DNA from: Pseudomonas sp. Seg1
GTDB taxonomy: Bacteria > Pseudomonadota > Gammaproteobacteria > Pseudomonadales > Pseudomonadaceae
NCBI RefSeq assembly: GCF_018326005.1
Contig: NZ_AP021903.1
Span: 3,753,501 to 3,817,500 of the forward strand
Direction of reading: 5' to 3'
DNA length: 64,000 nt
Below the pieces are notes generated by a model, which was not told the DNA's origin, searched no databases, and was given only the letters and a program-made list of their open reading frames with translations. The position numbers and the translations under genes are program-made. How positions within the stretch are numbered: the first letter of the stretch is position 1; the number at the start of each line of letters is the position of its first letter. Of this stretch, positions 34,795 to 45,951 are shown piece by piece.

Positions 34795-35195
34795 TCGTGC
34801 GCAGCAGCGGAACTCAACCCATCCATATCGAGCAGGACGTGGTGCTGGCGCGCCAGACTGCACGCAAACTGGCGACCGAGTGCGGCATGCGCCTGATCGA
34901 CCTGACCAAAATGGTCACGGCGGTCAGTGAACTGGCGCGCAACACCATGGTTTACGGTGGCGGCGGCGACATGGACTGGCAGATCCTCGATGACGATCAC
35001 AAGGTCGGTTTGCGCCTGACCTTTCGCGACGAGGGTCCGGGCATTGCCGACATCAAACTGGCCATGACCGATGGCTGGACCTCCGGCAGCGGCATGGGCC
35101 TGGGCCTGACCGGCGCCAAACGCCTGGTCGAAGAGTTCGAACTGGACACCGAGCCTGGTAAAGGCACTCGCATAACGATTACCCGATGGACATGA
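34791..35195 (+). CDS. rsbT: RsbT-type switch kinase
   Basis: A 134-residue GHKL ATPase/serine kinase. N-box VTAVSELARNTMVYGGGG (near 41-58), G1 box FRDEGPGIAD (near 78-87), G2 region GSGMGLGLTGAKRL (near 99-112). It phosphorylates RsbR and RsbS, is released from the stressosome and then acts on a downstream partner. Its ATG overlaps the rsbS stop by 4 nt. No sigma-B-type gene is in the window, so output probably runs through the two kinases downstream. Confidence 0.92.
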   Translation: MIVRSSGTQPIHIEQDVVLARQTARKLATECGMRLIDLTKMVTAVSELARNTMVYGGGGDMDWQILDDDHKVGLRLTFRDEGPGIADIKLAMTDGWTSGSGMGLGLTGAKRLVEEFELDTEPGKGTRITITRWT

Positions 35196-36202
35196 ACATC
35201 AGCGGGTCACTGACCCAGGTATTACTGATCGAAGACAACAGCCAGATCGGCCATGCCCGCCGTAGCGCACAACACCTCGCCGAACAACATGGTTTTGGTG
35301 AAAGCGATGCGGGGCGCGTGGCACTCATAGCCACCGAGCTTGCGAGCAACCTGCTCAAGCATGCCGGTCACGGCGAACTGCACCTGCGGTTGTTGCCGCG
35401 ACAGGGCGACGCCGGTATCGAGTTGATCGCGGTAGACCGAGCCAAGGGTTTCGATCTGCAGGCGTGTCTGGCCGACGGTTTTTCCACTGGCGGCACTCAG
35501 GGCATTGGCCTGGGTGCGGTGTCACGCCAGGCCGACGTGTTTGACGTGTATGCCGACCATCGCGGCGCCGTGCTTCTCGCCCGGTTGTATCCGCGCAGCG
35601 ACCGCCAGGCGGATCTGCTGTACGGCGTCAGCCAGCACTCACTGCATAATGATCCAGCCTGCGGCGATGTCTGGCATCTGGCGTATCACGGTGACGACAT
35701 CAGTGCACTGATCGTTGACGGTCTCGGTCACGGCGAGGACGCCGAGCGTGCCGGTCGGGCCGGAGAGCAAGCCTTCGTTGACGCGCCGTTCAGCTCCCCT
35801 GTGGTGCTGATGGAAGATATGCACCGCGAGATGATCGGCACCCGTGGCGGCGCCGTGGCGTTTGCACAGTTTCGCGCCGACCGCGCCAGCCTGACGTTTG
35901 CCGGGGTCGGCAACATCGGCGCCAGTCTGATTGCCGCTGACAAATCGCGCGGCCTGGCCTCACATCCCGGCATCGTTGGCGGCCAATACCGAAAAGCCCA
36001 GCCCTTTGACTATGCTCACGTGAACGGACATTTATTGATCATGTACAGCGACGGCTTGCAGTCCCGTTGGAATCTTCAAGACTACCCCGGTCTGGTGCAC
36101 CGCCATCCCGCCGTGATAGCCAGCGTCCTGCACCGCGATTTCTGTCGCGGGCGCGACGATGTAACGGTACTGGTCGTTGCCCTGGAGGCCGCCCATGGCT
36201 GA
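35186..36202 (+). CDS. RsbX-like phosphatase with GHKL domain
   Basis: A 338-residue protein. Residues 1-135 form a GHKL/anti-sigma-kinase-like domain (ESDAGRVALIATELASNLLKHAG, GTQGIGLGAVSRQAD). Residues 150-338 form a PP2C/SpoIIE-type phosphatase (ISALIVDGLGHGEDAERAG, AFAQFRADRASLTFAGVGNIGA, LLIMYSDGLQSRW, GRDDVTVLVVAL) whose metal-binding Asp residues are D177 in VDGLGHG and those in YSDG and GRDD. It probably resets RsbR and RsbS by removing phosphate. It overlaps rsbT by 10 nt and the next gene by 8 nt. Confidence 0.88.
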   Translation: MDMNISGSLTQVLLIEDNSQIGHARRSAQHLAEQHGFGESDAGRVALIATELASNLLKHAGHGELHLRLLPRQGDAGIELIAVDRAKGFDLQACLADGFSTGGTQGIGLGAVSRQADVFDVYADHRGAVLLARLYPRSDRQADLLYGVSQHSLHNDPACGDVWHLAYHGDDISALIVDGLGHGEDAERAGRAGEQAFVDAPFSSPVVLMEDMHREMIGTRGGAVAFAQFRADRASLTFAGVGNIGASLIAADKSRGLASHPGIVGGQYRKAQPFDYAHVNGHLLIMYSDGLQSRWNLQDYPGLVHRHPAVIASVLHRDFCRGRDDVTVLVVALEAAHG

Positions 36203-37059
36203 GTCGCTCAACTTGAGCAATGCCGAACAGGCCGCGCTGATCGCGCAACTGCAAAGCGAAACGGCGGCCCTGCGTGAAGAACTCGACGAAACCAACCAGG
36301 GCGTGCTGGCGCTGTACGCCGAACTCGACACTCAGGCCGAAGAACTGCGTCAGGCCTCGGATCTGAAAAGCCGCTTTCTGTCGTACATGAGCCACGAATT
36401 TCGCACCCCGCTGGGTTCGATCCTCAGCGTCAACAGCTTGCTGGCCGACGAGCTGGACGGGCCGCTGAGCCCCGAACAGCACAAACAGGTGGCGTTCGTC
36501 AGCAGCGCTGCCCGTGAACTCAGCGACATGGTCGATGACTTGCTCGATCTGGCGAAAATCGAAGCCGGGCGCATCAGCATCTCCCCTGCGTGGTTCGACA
36601 TGTTTGACCTGTTCTCCGCCCTGCGGGGAATGTTCCGGCCGATTGTCGATGCGACGGCAGTGGACCTGATCTTTGAAGAACCGGTCGGCCTGCCGCGCCT
36701 GTACACCGACGACAAGAAACTCGCGCAGATCCTGCGCAATTTCATTTCCAACTCGCTGAAGTTCACCACCCGTGGCGAAGTGCGGGTCTCGGCGCGGCTT
36801 GAAGGTGCAGATAAGGTGCGCTTTGCCGTCAGCGACACTGGAATAGGTATCGCCGCCGAGTTGCATGGCGCATTGTTCGAGGACTTTTCCCAGGTCGACT
36901 CGCCGTTGCAGAAACGCCTGCGCGGCACCGGTCTGGGCCTGTCGTTGTGCAAACGCTTCGCCGCCCTGTTGGGTGGCGAGGTCGGCATGGACAGCGCACC
37001 GGGGGTCGGTTCGACCTTTTTCGTGATCATTCCGTTGGCGATCGCTCAGGAGAACGTCG

Positions 37060-37070
<11 letters not shown>
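36195..37070 (+). CDS. soluble sensor histidine kinase
   Basis: A 291-residue kinase starting MAESLNLSNAEQAAL. Residues 10-55 are a coiled coil; there is no membrane helix. The phosphorylated His is in SYMSHEFRTPLGSIL near 68, N-box ILRNFISNSLKFT near 178-190, G1 DTGIGI near 217 and G2 GTGLGLSLCKRF near 243. It overlaps the upstream phosphatase gene and the downstream hybrid kinase gene, so it belongs to the stressosome output branch. RsbT may contact its coiled coil, which is an inference. Confidence 0.92.
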
Positions 37071-38982
<1,912 letters not shown>

Positions 38983-38988
38983 CCCACC

Positions 38989-39257
38989 GCTATCGCTGGC
39001 AAGCCAGCTCCCACAGGTTTTGTGGTGTACCTGGAATACCAGTACACACCAGATCCCACAGGTTTTGCGGTGTACCTGGAATATCAATACACACCAGATC
39101 CCACAGGTTTTGCGGTGTACCTGGAATATCAGTACACACCAGACCCACAGTTTGGGGTGTACCTGAAATATCACTACACACCAGATCCCACAGTTTGGGT
39201 GTACCTGGAATACCAGTACACACCGGTCACTGTGGGAGCTGGCTTGCCAGCGATGAG
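38989..39257. repeat. REP pair enclosing five tandem 42-45-nt repeats
   Basis: A REP at 38989-39017 and its inverse at 39229-39257 enclose five tandem units (starts 39009, 39054, 39099, 39144, 39186). The first three units are exactly 45 nt. Each begins CCCACAGGTTT or CCCACAGTTTG and holds a hairpin GTGTACCTGG-AATA-CCAGTACAC or a variant. The 15-codon periodicity keeps a reading frame open, but this is not a gene. Confidence 0.85.
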
Positions 39258-39276
39258 GGCAGAACGGTCGGCGCTG

Positions 39277-41910
39277 TTATCGGCTCAAGGCGCGGGTGAG
39301 GAACGGCGCAGTCCGGCTCTTCTTGCTGGCGGCGACTTTCTGTGGAGTGCCGGCGACAACGATCTTGCCACCCTGATCCCCTGCCCCCGGGCCGATGTCG
39401 ATCACCCAGTCACTCTGCGCCACCACACGCATTTCATGCTCGACCACAATCACCGTGTGCCCCGCTGTCACCAGCGTATCCAGTTGCTCCAACAGCCGAT
39501 CGACATCGCGCGGATGCAGGCCGGTGGTCGGTTCATCCAGTACATACAAGGTTGCGCCACGCTGATTGCGCTGCAACTCGGTGGCCAGTTTGATCCGTTG
39601 CGCCTCGCCCCCGGACAATTCCGTAGCCGGTTGGCCGAGCCGCAGATAACCCAGGCCGATATCGTGCAACACCTCCAGCGAACGGCGAATACCCGGCTGC
39701 CCGGCAAACACCGCCAGCGCTTCATCGACGGTCAGTTGCAACACCTGCGCGATGCTCAAGCCTTCCCATAAAACTGCCAAAGTCTGCGGGTTGTACCGTG
39801 CGCCATGGCAGGTCGTGCAAGGTGCATACACGCTGGGCATGAACAGCAACTCGACACTGACAAACCCTTCACCTTCGCACGTCGCGCAACGGCCCTTGGC
39901 GACGTTGAAGGAAAACTGTCCGGCGTCATACCCCGCCGCCCGCGCTTCGGGCGTCGCGGCGAACAGCTTGCGCACGTTGTCGAACAGCCCGGTGTACGTC
40001 GCCAGATTGGAACGTGGGGTGCGGCCGATAGGTTTCTGATCGACCTGCACCAGCCGTTTGATCGACTCCAGACCGGCAATGACCTGACCGCTGCTGACTT
40101 GCGGCGCATCGTCTTCAAGACTGGGTTCTTCAGTTTCAGTCTCGACAGGCGGACGTCCCAGTTGCGCACCGACCAGTTCCAGCAACGCCTGACTGACCAG
40201 ACTCGACTTGCCGGAACCGGACACACCCGTCACCGAAGTGAAACAGCCCAAGGGAAATTCGGCGCTGAGGTTGCTCAGGTTATTGCGGCTGATGCCCGCC
40301 AGTTTCAGCCAGCCCGAGGGCTTGCGCGCCGCCCGTGTCGGGCGCTGCTGGTCGGCGAACAGATAGGCGCGGGTCTGCGACTCTTCAACCTCGGCCAGCC
40401 CGGCAGGCGGGCCGCTGTACAACACCCGCCCGCCCTTCTCGCCCGCCGCTGGCCCGACATCGATCAGCCAGTCGGCGCGGCGCATGGTTTCCAGATCATG
40501 CTCGACCACAAACAGCGTATTGCCCTCGGCCTTCAAGCGCTGCAAAGCCTCGAACAGCGCCTCGCCATCGGCGGGATGCAGACCGGCAGAAGGCTCGTCG
40601 AGCACGTAGATCACCCCGAACAACTGCGAGCCCAATTGCGTGGCCAGACGCAACCGCTGCAACTCACCGGACGATAATGTCGGCGTGCTGCGCTCCAGTG
40701 CCAGATAGCCCAGACCCAGATCGGTCAGGGTACTGACCCGCTCCAGCAGATCCTCGGCAATCCGTTGCGCGGCCAGACGCTTTTCCAGTGACAGGTTCGG
40801 CGTGTGGCGCACATCCGGCGCGCTGGCGTGGCCACTGGCACCCTGGGCGACACGTTGCTGACGCGCTGCACGGGTCTGCGCATGGCTCAAGGTCTCGCCG
40901 GTTTCCTCGGCATGATCCAGGTAACTCGTCGCCGCCACCGGCCGCAACACTTCGGCGACTTGCAGCAGCGGCATTTGCGACAGCTCGCCAATGTCGTACC
41001 CGGCAAACGTCACCGACAACGCCTCACGCTTCAGACGTTTGCCCCCGCACAACGGGCAAGGGCTGCCAAGCATGAACTGCGCAACGCGCTTCTTCATCAG
41101 CGCACTTTGCGAATGCGTGAACGTGTGCAGGATGTAGCGGCGCGCGCCAGTGAAAGTGCCCTGATAACTCGGCTCCATCTTGCGCTTGAGGGCCACGCGG
41201 GTTTCTTCCGGGGTCAGCCCGGCGTACACCGGCACGGTCGGGGTTTCTTCGGTGAAGAGAATCCAGTCGCGCTGTTTCTTCGGCAACTTGCGCCACGGGA
41301 TGTCGACGTCGATGCCCATGGTCACGAGGATGTCGCGCAGGTTCTGCCCCTGCCATGCCAGCGGCCAGGAGGCGACGGCGCGTTGGCGAATGGTCAGGTT
41401 CGGATCGGGCACCATCAGCGCTTCGGTGACTTCATACACCCGGCCCAGACCATGACATTGGGGGCAGGCGCCCTGTGGCGTGTTCGGCGAAAAATCCTCG
41501 GCGTACAACATCGCCTGCCCCGGCGGGTAACTGCCGGCGCGGGAATAAAGCATGCGGATCAGGCTCGACAGCGTGGTGACGCTACCCACCGACGAGCGCG
41601 TGCTCGGTGTCCCGCGTTGCTGTTGCAGCGCCACGGCTGGCGGCAGGCCTTCGATGGAATCGACATCCGGCACACCGACCTGATCGATCAGCCGTCGCGC
41701 ATACGGCGCCACCGATTCGAAATAGCGCCGTTGCGCTTCGGCATACAAGGTCGAGAACGCCAGCGACGACTTGCCCGACCCGGACACCCCGGTGAACACC
41801 ACCAGGGCATCGCGGGGGATGTCGACGTCGACATTCTTCAGGTTGTGCTCACGGGCGCCGCGCACCCGAACCATGCCGTCGGGTGCTTTGGAAGAACGTT
41901 TGGAAGTCAT
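39277..41910 (-). CDS. uvrA: class II UvrA-like ABC ATPase
   Basis: An 877-residue protein starting MTSKRSSKAPDGMVRVRG. It has two ABC cassettes: Walker A GVSGSGKSSLA near 41 and GVSGSGKSSLV near 580, with signature motifs LSSGELQRLRLA and LSGGEAQRIKLA. It also has zinc-binding pairs CPQCHGLG, CPLCGGKR, CATCEGEGF and CTTCHGARY. It lacks the UvrB-interaction region and is about 60 residues shorter than classic UvrA (about 940), which places it in the UvrA2 group associated with DNA-damage or drug tolerance. It stands alone. A frame to 41967 adds 19 residues without support. Confidence 0.85.
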   Translation of the reverse strand: MTSKRSSKAPDGMVRVRGAREHNLKNVDVDIPRDALVVFTGVSGSGKSSLAFSTLYAEAQRRYFESVAPYARRLIDQVGVPDVDSIEGLPPAVALQQQRGTPSTRSSVGSVTTLSSLIRMLYSRAGSYPPGQAMLYAEDFSPNTPQGACPQCHGLGRVYEVTEALMVPDPNLTIRQRAVASWPLAWQGQNLRDILVTMGIDVDIPWRKLPKKQRDWILFTEETPTVPVYAGLTPEETRVALKRKMEPSYQGTFTGARRYILHTFTHSQSALMKKRVAQFMLGSPCPLCGGKRLKREALSVTFAGYDIGELSQMPLLQVAEVLRPVAATSYLDHAEETGETLSHAQTRAARQQRVAQGASGHASAPDVRHTPNLSLEKRLAAQRIAEDLLERVSTLTDLGLGYLALERSTPTLSSGELQRLRLATQLGSQLFGVIYVLDEPSAGLHPADGEALFEALQRLKAEGNTLFVVEHDLETMRRADWLIDVGPAAGEKGGRVLYSGPPAGLAEVEESQTRAYLFADQQRPTRAARKPSGWLKLAGISRNNLSNLSAEFPLGCFTSVTGVSGSGKSSLVSQALLELVGAQLGRPPVETETEEPSLEDDAPQVSSGQVIAGLESIKRLVQVDQKPIGRTPRSNLATYTGLFDNVRKLFAATPEARAAGYDAGQFSFNVAKGRCATCEGEGFVSVELLFMPSVYAPCTTCHGARYNPQTLAVLWEGLSIAQVLQLTVDEALAVFAGQPGIRRSLEVLHDIGLGYLRLGQPATELSGGEAQRIKLATELQRNQRGATLYVLDEPTTGLHPRDVDRLLEQLDTLVTAGHTVIVVEHEMRVVAQSDWVIDIGPGAGDQGGKIVVAGTPQKVAASKKSRTAPFLTRALSR

Positions 41911-41975
41911 TGGCGGGCCTTTTCTGAAAAGTTGCAATCTCCGTAATTGCCGAGATCTTTGTGGCAAGTGAAACC

Positions 41976-42100
41976 TTTGTGGTGAGGGGATTTATCCCCG
42001 ATTGGCTGCGCAGCAGTCACAGATACTGATAATAAGTTCACCTGGAAAACTGCTTGGGAGCGCTGCGCACTCCATCGGGGATAAATCCCCTCACCACAAA
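41976..42100. repeat. 27-bp perfect inverted repeat
   Basis: TTTGTGGTGAGGGGATTTAT with CCCCGAT at 41976-42002 is perfectly inverted at 42074-42100, with 71 nt between. Each arm itself contains GGGGATTTATCCCC, a nested palindrome. It lies between two same-strand genes and could block read-through into uvrA. Confidence 0.8.
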
Positions 42101-42135
42101 TAATCACCTGCCCCTGAAAACACTTCTGTCGCAGG

Positions 42136-44247
42136 TCAGGCACCCAACACCGAACGAATCATCTGCAACAGCGCTTCGGGGCCATAAGGTTTGCCTAACA
42201 AATGTGTGTCGGGGCTGAGTTGGTGATTGCGCGAAATGATGTCGCGGGTGTGCCCGGAGGTGAACAGCACCGCCACCGGTGGCGACTGCACCTTGGCCCA
42301 CGCCGCCAGGTCGGAGCTCTTGATCAGCCCCGGCATGACCACGTCGGTGAAAATCAGGTCGATGTCGGCGCCCTCCAGCAGCATTTGCATCGCAACATCG
42401 CCATTGGCGGCAGTCAGCACGCGATAGCCTTCCTCGCGCAGCAATTCCATCGCCGAGGCGCGCACCGCGTCGTTGTCCTCGACCACCAGAATCGTCTCGT
42501 GCCCCCCGTGCTGCTGCGGGTCTATGCTCGGCGACTCATCAACGATCGTGCGCAGGCTGCGCGGAAAGTACAACTGCACCCGCGTTCCCTCGCCCACGGT
42601 GCTGTCGATCTCGACATGCCCGCCGCTCTGCTTGACGAAGCCGAACACCATGCTCAGGCCGAGCCCGGTGCCCTGGCCGTCGGCCTTGGTGGTGAAGAAC
42701 GGCTCGAAGACCTGCTCGAGCATCTGCGGCGGGATGCCCACGCCGGTATCGCTGACCGCTACGCGGACAAACTCCCCCGGGAGAATGCCTTTACCGATGC
42801 AGAACTCGCGGTTGAGCTTTACGTTGGAAGCGCTGAGTTCAATGGTGCCCTCGCCCTTCATCGCATCGCGGGCATTGATGGCCAGGTTGAGAATGGCGTT
42901 TTCCAGTTGATTGCGGTCGACGTTGATGTGCCACGGCTCGTGCGGCAACTGCACGTCGATCTGGATGGTTTCGCCCAATGCCCGTTGCAGTAACTCACCC
43001 ACCCCTTCGAAAATTTTCCGCGGATTGCACACTGCGGGTGACAGCGGTTGACGGCGGGCGAACGCGAGCAATTGCGACGACAGCTTGGCGCCACGCTCGA
43101 CCGCTGCCAGCGAGGCGCTGACCCGCCGTTGTACGTTGGCGTTGTCCGGCTCATGGCGCGCCAGCAAATGCAGGTTGCCGGCGATCACTTGCAACAGGTT
43201 ATTGAAGTCATGGGCGACGCCACCGGTGAGTCCGCCAATCGCTTCGAGCTTCTGCGACTGACGCAATTGTTCTTCGGCGGTCAGGCGCGCCTCGACTTCA
43301 TCGGCCACACGCTGCTCAAGGTTACGGGTGAATTTCAGCAGCGATTCTTCGGCGGTCTTGCGTTCATGGATATCGATCAGGACGCCGGGGAAACGCAAGG
43401 CCTGGCCGCGCTCGTTGAACTCGCAGCCGCCGCTGGCCAGAACCCACAGGTAACTGCCATCGCTGCGCAACACCCGGTATTCGGCGTTATATGGCTCGCC
43501 GGTCTGCACGCAATGGGCGACGCGTTCCTGTACCCAGGCACGGTCATCGGGGTGAATACGTGATTCGGCAATGTGCTGCGCCAGATTGCTCAGGTCATGC
43601 TTCGGCGGATAGGAAAACGTGCGGGCAAAACGCTCATCGGCCGACAGCACATTGTTCTTCACGTCCCAGACGAAAGAACCGAGCAAGGCCCCGGCATTCA
43701 GCGCCAACCGCACCCGCTCGTTGTCAGCGCGATAGGCTTCCTCGGCGGCCTGGCGCAAACGCTCGGAACGAATGAATTCGGTGGTTTCCACCACCATCGC
43801 CATCACCCCGGACGGGCGTCCTTCGTCGTCAGCCACGGGGCTGTAATAGAGATCCATCCAGACATCTTCGGGCACGCCGTTGCGCAGCAGCACCAGTTCC
43901 TTGTTGCGATACGACAAGGTGCCGCCGGCCAGACAGGTGTCCACCACATGCCGGTTGAACTCGGCGACCTCCGGCCAGCCCAGCTCCACCGGAGAGCCCA
44001 GCAGGTACGGATGGCGGCCACCGGCGAATTCGGAGTAGGCATCGTTGTAGATCATGTAACCGGCATGCCCCCAGAGCATCACCATCGGCAGCGGCGAAGC
44101 GAGCATCATCTGCACCGTGCTGCACAGGCTGGCCGGCCAGTCCTGCAACGGACCTAGTTCAGTGGCGCTCCAGTCAAACGCACAAATGCGTCCGGCCATT
44201 TCGCCTTTCCAGCCGCCACAGCCGTGGCTATCCGATAAAAACTGCAT
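42136..44247 (-). CDS. PAS-containing hybrid histidine kinase
   Basis: A soluble hybrid kinase of 703 residues if started at MQFLSDSHGCGGWKGEMAG. Residues 15-165 form a PAS-like domain (GRICAFDWSATELGPLQDWP, LPMVMLWGHAGYMIYNDAY) and 195-320 a PAS_3/PAC domain (YNAEYRVLRSDGSYLWVLASGG). HisKA (GGVAHDFNNLLQVIAGNLHLL near 350), the ATPase domain (NLAINARDAM, DTGVGIPPQMLEQVFEPFFTT, GTGLGLSMVFGF) and a C-terminal receiver (ILVVEDNDAVRASA, DLIFTDVVMPG) follow. The start is uncertain because no ATG here has a good ribosome binding site; a frame from 44307 adds 20 residues. The signal sensed is unknown. Confidence 0.85.
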   Translation of the reverse strand: MQFLSDSHGCGGWKGEMAGRICAFDWSATELGPLQDWPASLCSTVQMMLASPLPMVMLWGHAGYMIYNDAYSEFAGGRHPYLLGSPVELGWPEVAEFNRHVVDTCLAGGTLSYRNKELVLLRNGVPEDVWMDLYYSPVADDEGRPSGVMAMVVETTEFIRSERLRQAAEEAYRADNERVRLALNAGALLGSFVWDVKNNVLSADERFARTFSYPPKHDLSNLAQHIAESRIHPDDRAWVQERVAHCVQTGEPYNAEYRVLRSDGSYLWVLASGGCEFNERGQALRFPGVLIDIHERKTAEESLLKFTRNLEQRVADEVEARLTAEEQLRQSQKLEAIGGLTGGVAHDFNNLLQVIAGNLHLLARHEPDNANVQRRVSASLAAVERGAKLSSQLLAFARRQPLSPAVCNPRKIFEGVGELLQRALGETIQIDVQLPHEPWHINVDRNQLENAILNLAINARDAMKGEGTIELSASNVKLNREFCIGKGILPGEFVRVAVSDTGVGIPPQMLEQVFEPFFTTKADGQGTGLGLSMVFGFVKQSGGHVEIDSTVGEGTRVQLYFPRSLRTIVDESPSIDPQQHGGHETILVVEDNDAVRASAMELLREEGYRVLTAANGDVAMQMLLEGADIDLIFTDVVMPGLIKSSDLAAWAKVQSPPVAVLFTSGHTRDIISRNHQLSPDTHLLGKPYGPEALLQMIRSVLGA

Positions 44248-44381
44248 CGACTGACTCAGTGTCCTGTGGTGGTTGCCCGATAAACCGCGACGCCCAATAC
44301 AACGCAACGCCCGTGTGTTTCGAGCGTCGCCGAACGCATTGGTTTCATTAGAGGTATAGCCGATTTCGCTCTACCCGGAAC

Positions 44382-45071
44382 TCAGACCCCGATCAAGTGC
44401 TTGAGCGGATGGTAGCCAGTTTTCATCTTCGCGGCGACGTCCAGAATCGCCTTCTCGATGCCATTGAGATGCACGCAGGTCAACTCGATGGCGGCGCTCT
44501 GATTACCGGCCTCGATGTACTCGATCAGGCGCAAGTGTTCATCGTCGCGGCAGGCTTCGTGGCTGTCGTCATCCAGCGCGGCGGCGTACAGTGATGCGCG
44601 GGAAATCAGCTTCTGGAACCAGTCGAGCAACACCGGATTATTGAGGCTGCGCGCCAGTTTGATGTGGAACTCGCCGAGCAGGTGAATCAGCCGTTGGTGA
44701 TCCCCCGCCGCGTGCGCTTGGTCTTCCAGGAGCAGGTGCTCGCGCAGATCCTGCATCGCTGCCGTGTCCTTGCGCCGGCACAGTTCGGTGACGATGCCGA
44801 TCTCGATCAGGCGCCGGGTTTCGAACAGCGAACGGATCTCTTCGTTGCTCGGTAACGACACCAATGCACCCTTATTGGGCTCGGTGGTGACCAGTCCATC
44901 GGCCTCCAATTGCTTGAGCGCGGCACGCACCGACGTGCGGCTGACATTGAATAACTCCGCCAACGAGGCCTCGCCCAGCTTCATGCCAGGGCGCAACGAG
45001 CGCTTGCTGATCGCCTCGTAAACCCCTTGGTAGACGCGGTCGACCGTGGTTTCCGGTTTCTTTTCGGTCAT
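44382..45071 (-). CDS. GntR family regulator (FCD domain)
   Basis: A 229-residue FadR-type regulator with AAGGAG 7 nt upstream. The winged helix spans residues 10-75 (VYQGVYEAISKRSLRPGMKL, LFNVSRTSVRAALKQLEADGLV). The FCD effector domain follows (FETRRLIEIGIVTELCRR near 85, HLLGEFHIKLARSLNNPVLLDWF near 133, DDEHLRLIEYIEAGNQSAA near 180), with the usual metal-binding His and Asp positions. It likely controls a catabolic pathway encoded elsewhere; neighbours give no clue. Confidence 0.93.
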   Translation of the reverse strand: MTEKKPETTVDRVYQGVYEAISKRSLRPGMKLGEASLAELFNVSRTSVRAALKQLEADGLVTTEPNKGALVSLPSNEEIRSLFETRRLIEIGIVTELCRRKDTAAMQDLREHLLLEDQAHAAGDHQRLIHLLGEFHIKLARSLNNPVLLDWFQKLISRASLYAAALDDDSHEACRDDEHLRLIEYIEAGNQSAAIELTCVHLNGIEKAILDVAAKMKTGYHPLKHLIGV

Positions 45072-45240
45072 TCGAAAGCTCCTTCAATGCTGGCAGCGCA
45101 GCCGGGCGCATTAACTGCCGCGCAGAATATCGCCTTCAGCGTGAAGATGCAGGTTCTTGATCAAGAGTTGAATGAGAGCGCGGTCGTGCGAGTGCGGGGG
45201 GCGACCTGGACAGAGGAGTCCAGTGCGAGGGGTCAACAGA

Positions 45241-45270
45241 TGTGGCGAGGAAGATTGCTCCCTCGCCACA
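45241..45270. repeat. 10-bp hairpin repeat downstream of lipoprotein operon
   Basis: TGTGGCGAGG and CCTCGCCACA form a perfect stem with a 10-nt loop, just past the stop of the DUF799 gene. It resembles a common Pseudomonas intergenic repeat and may act as a weak terminator for the minus-strand operon; there is no T-run. Confidence 0.5.
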
Positions 45271-45291
45271 AAGGCATCAGTGTTTCAAGGC

Positions 45292-45951
45292 TTAGTCGGT
45301 GCCGTATTTCGGCGAACGCGGCCCGTACAGCAGGCCCGCCGGATGCCCGGCCGACAGCAGGCGATTGCTCGCCACACCGGCAATCGGATAACCGGCATCG
45401 GTGGAGCTGTTGATGATCTGCTTCACCGCCGCCGTGATCAGCATGCCGATCAGACCGCCGCCACTGTTGTTGCCGCCCTCTTCGCTCGACGCCCGCGCCG
45501 AGCCGGTCCACAGCGTCGTGCCGGTTTTCAGATCAACCAGTTTCGCTGTCGCCGTCACCGCCGTTTCGCTGCTGATCACCATGTAACGCGTACCGTACTC
45601 GGTCACGGTGATGTACAGCGCCGCGTCGGCGCCGAAGATTTCCTTCAGCTTGGCCGGTGGTGCCTGATGGATGTCATCCGGGGTGGTCAGGCCGTTCTGG
45701 CGGAACGTCTCGTCGACCAACGTGATGGGCAACACGTAGTAACCGGCCTCGGCCAGCGGGAACGTCACCTGCGACAGCAGGCTGTACGACGCCTTGACGT
45801 CCGGCGAGGTGTTCAGCGGCGGCAGCACCAGAATGCTTTTCGGCCGGGCTTGCTTGTACGCCGAATAGTCCACGGACTTGGGAGCGACGCAGCCACCGAG
45901 CACGGTCAGCGCCAGCGCTGCGCCCAACAGTTTTACTACGCGCGAGATCAT
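45292..45951 (-). CDS. DUF799 (GNA1162-type) lipoprotein
   Basis: A 219-residue lipoprotein with lipobox LGGC and Cys near residue 21. DUF799 features are SILVLPPLNTSPDVKAS (39-55), YYVLPITLVDETFRQNG (73-89) and GADAALYITVTEYGTRYMVI (near 107-126). The neisserial relative GNA1162 has a TolB-like N-domain fold. It overlaps the DUF4810 gene by 4 nt and is the last gene of the CsgG-DUF4810-DUF799 operon, a conserved trio thought to form an outer-membrane assembly of unknown function. Confidence 0.9.
   Translation of the reverse strand: MISRVVKLLGAALALTVLGGCVAPKSVDYSAYKQARPKSILVLPPLNTSPDVKASYSLLSQVTFPLAEAGYYVLPITLVDETFRQNGLTTPDDIHQAPPAKLKEIFGADAALYITVTEYGTRYMVISSETAVTATAKLVDLKTGTTLWTGSARASSEEGGNNSGGGLIGMLITAAVKQIINSSTDAGYPIAGVASNRLLSAGHPAGLLYGPRSPKYGTD

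Noticed and set aside
39009..39226. Regular repeats considered as a CRISPR array
   Set aside because: Units are directly adjacent with no unique spacers, lie within a REP pair and are nearly identical over their whole length.
39022..39771. Plus-strand frame with VYLEYQYTPDPTGFA protein repeats
   Set aside because: It arises because the 45-nt DNA unit is a multiple of three; it then runs antisense into uvrA.
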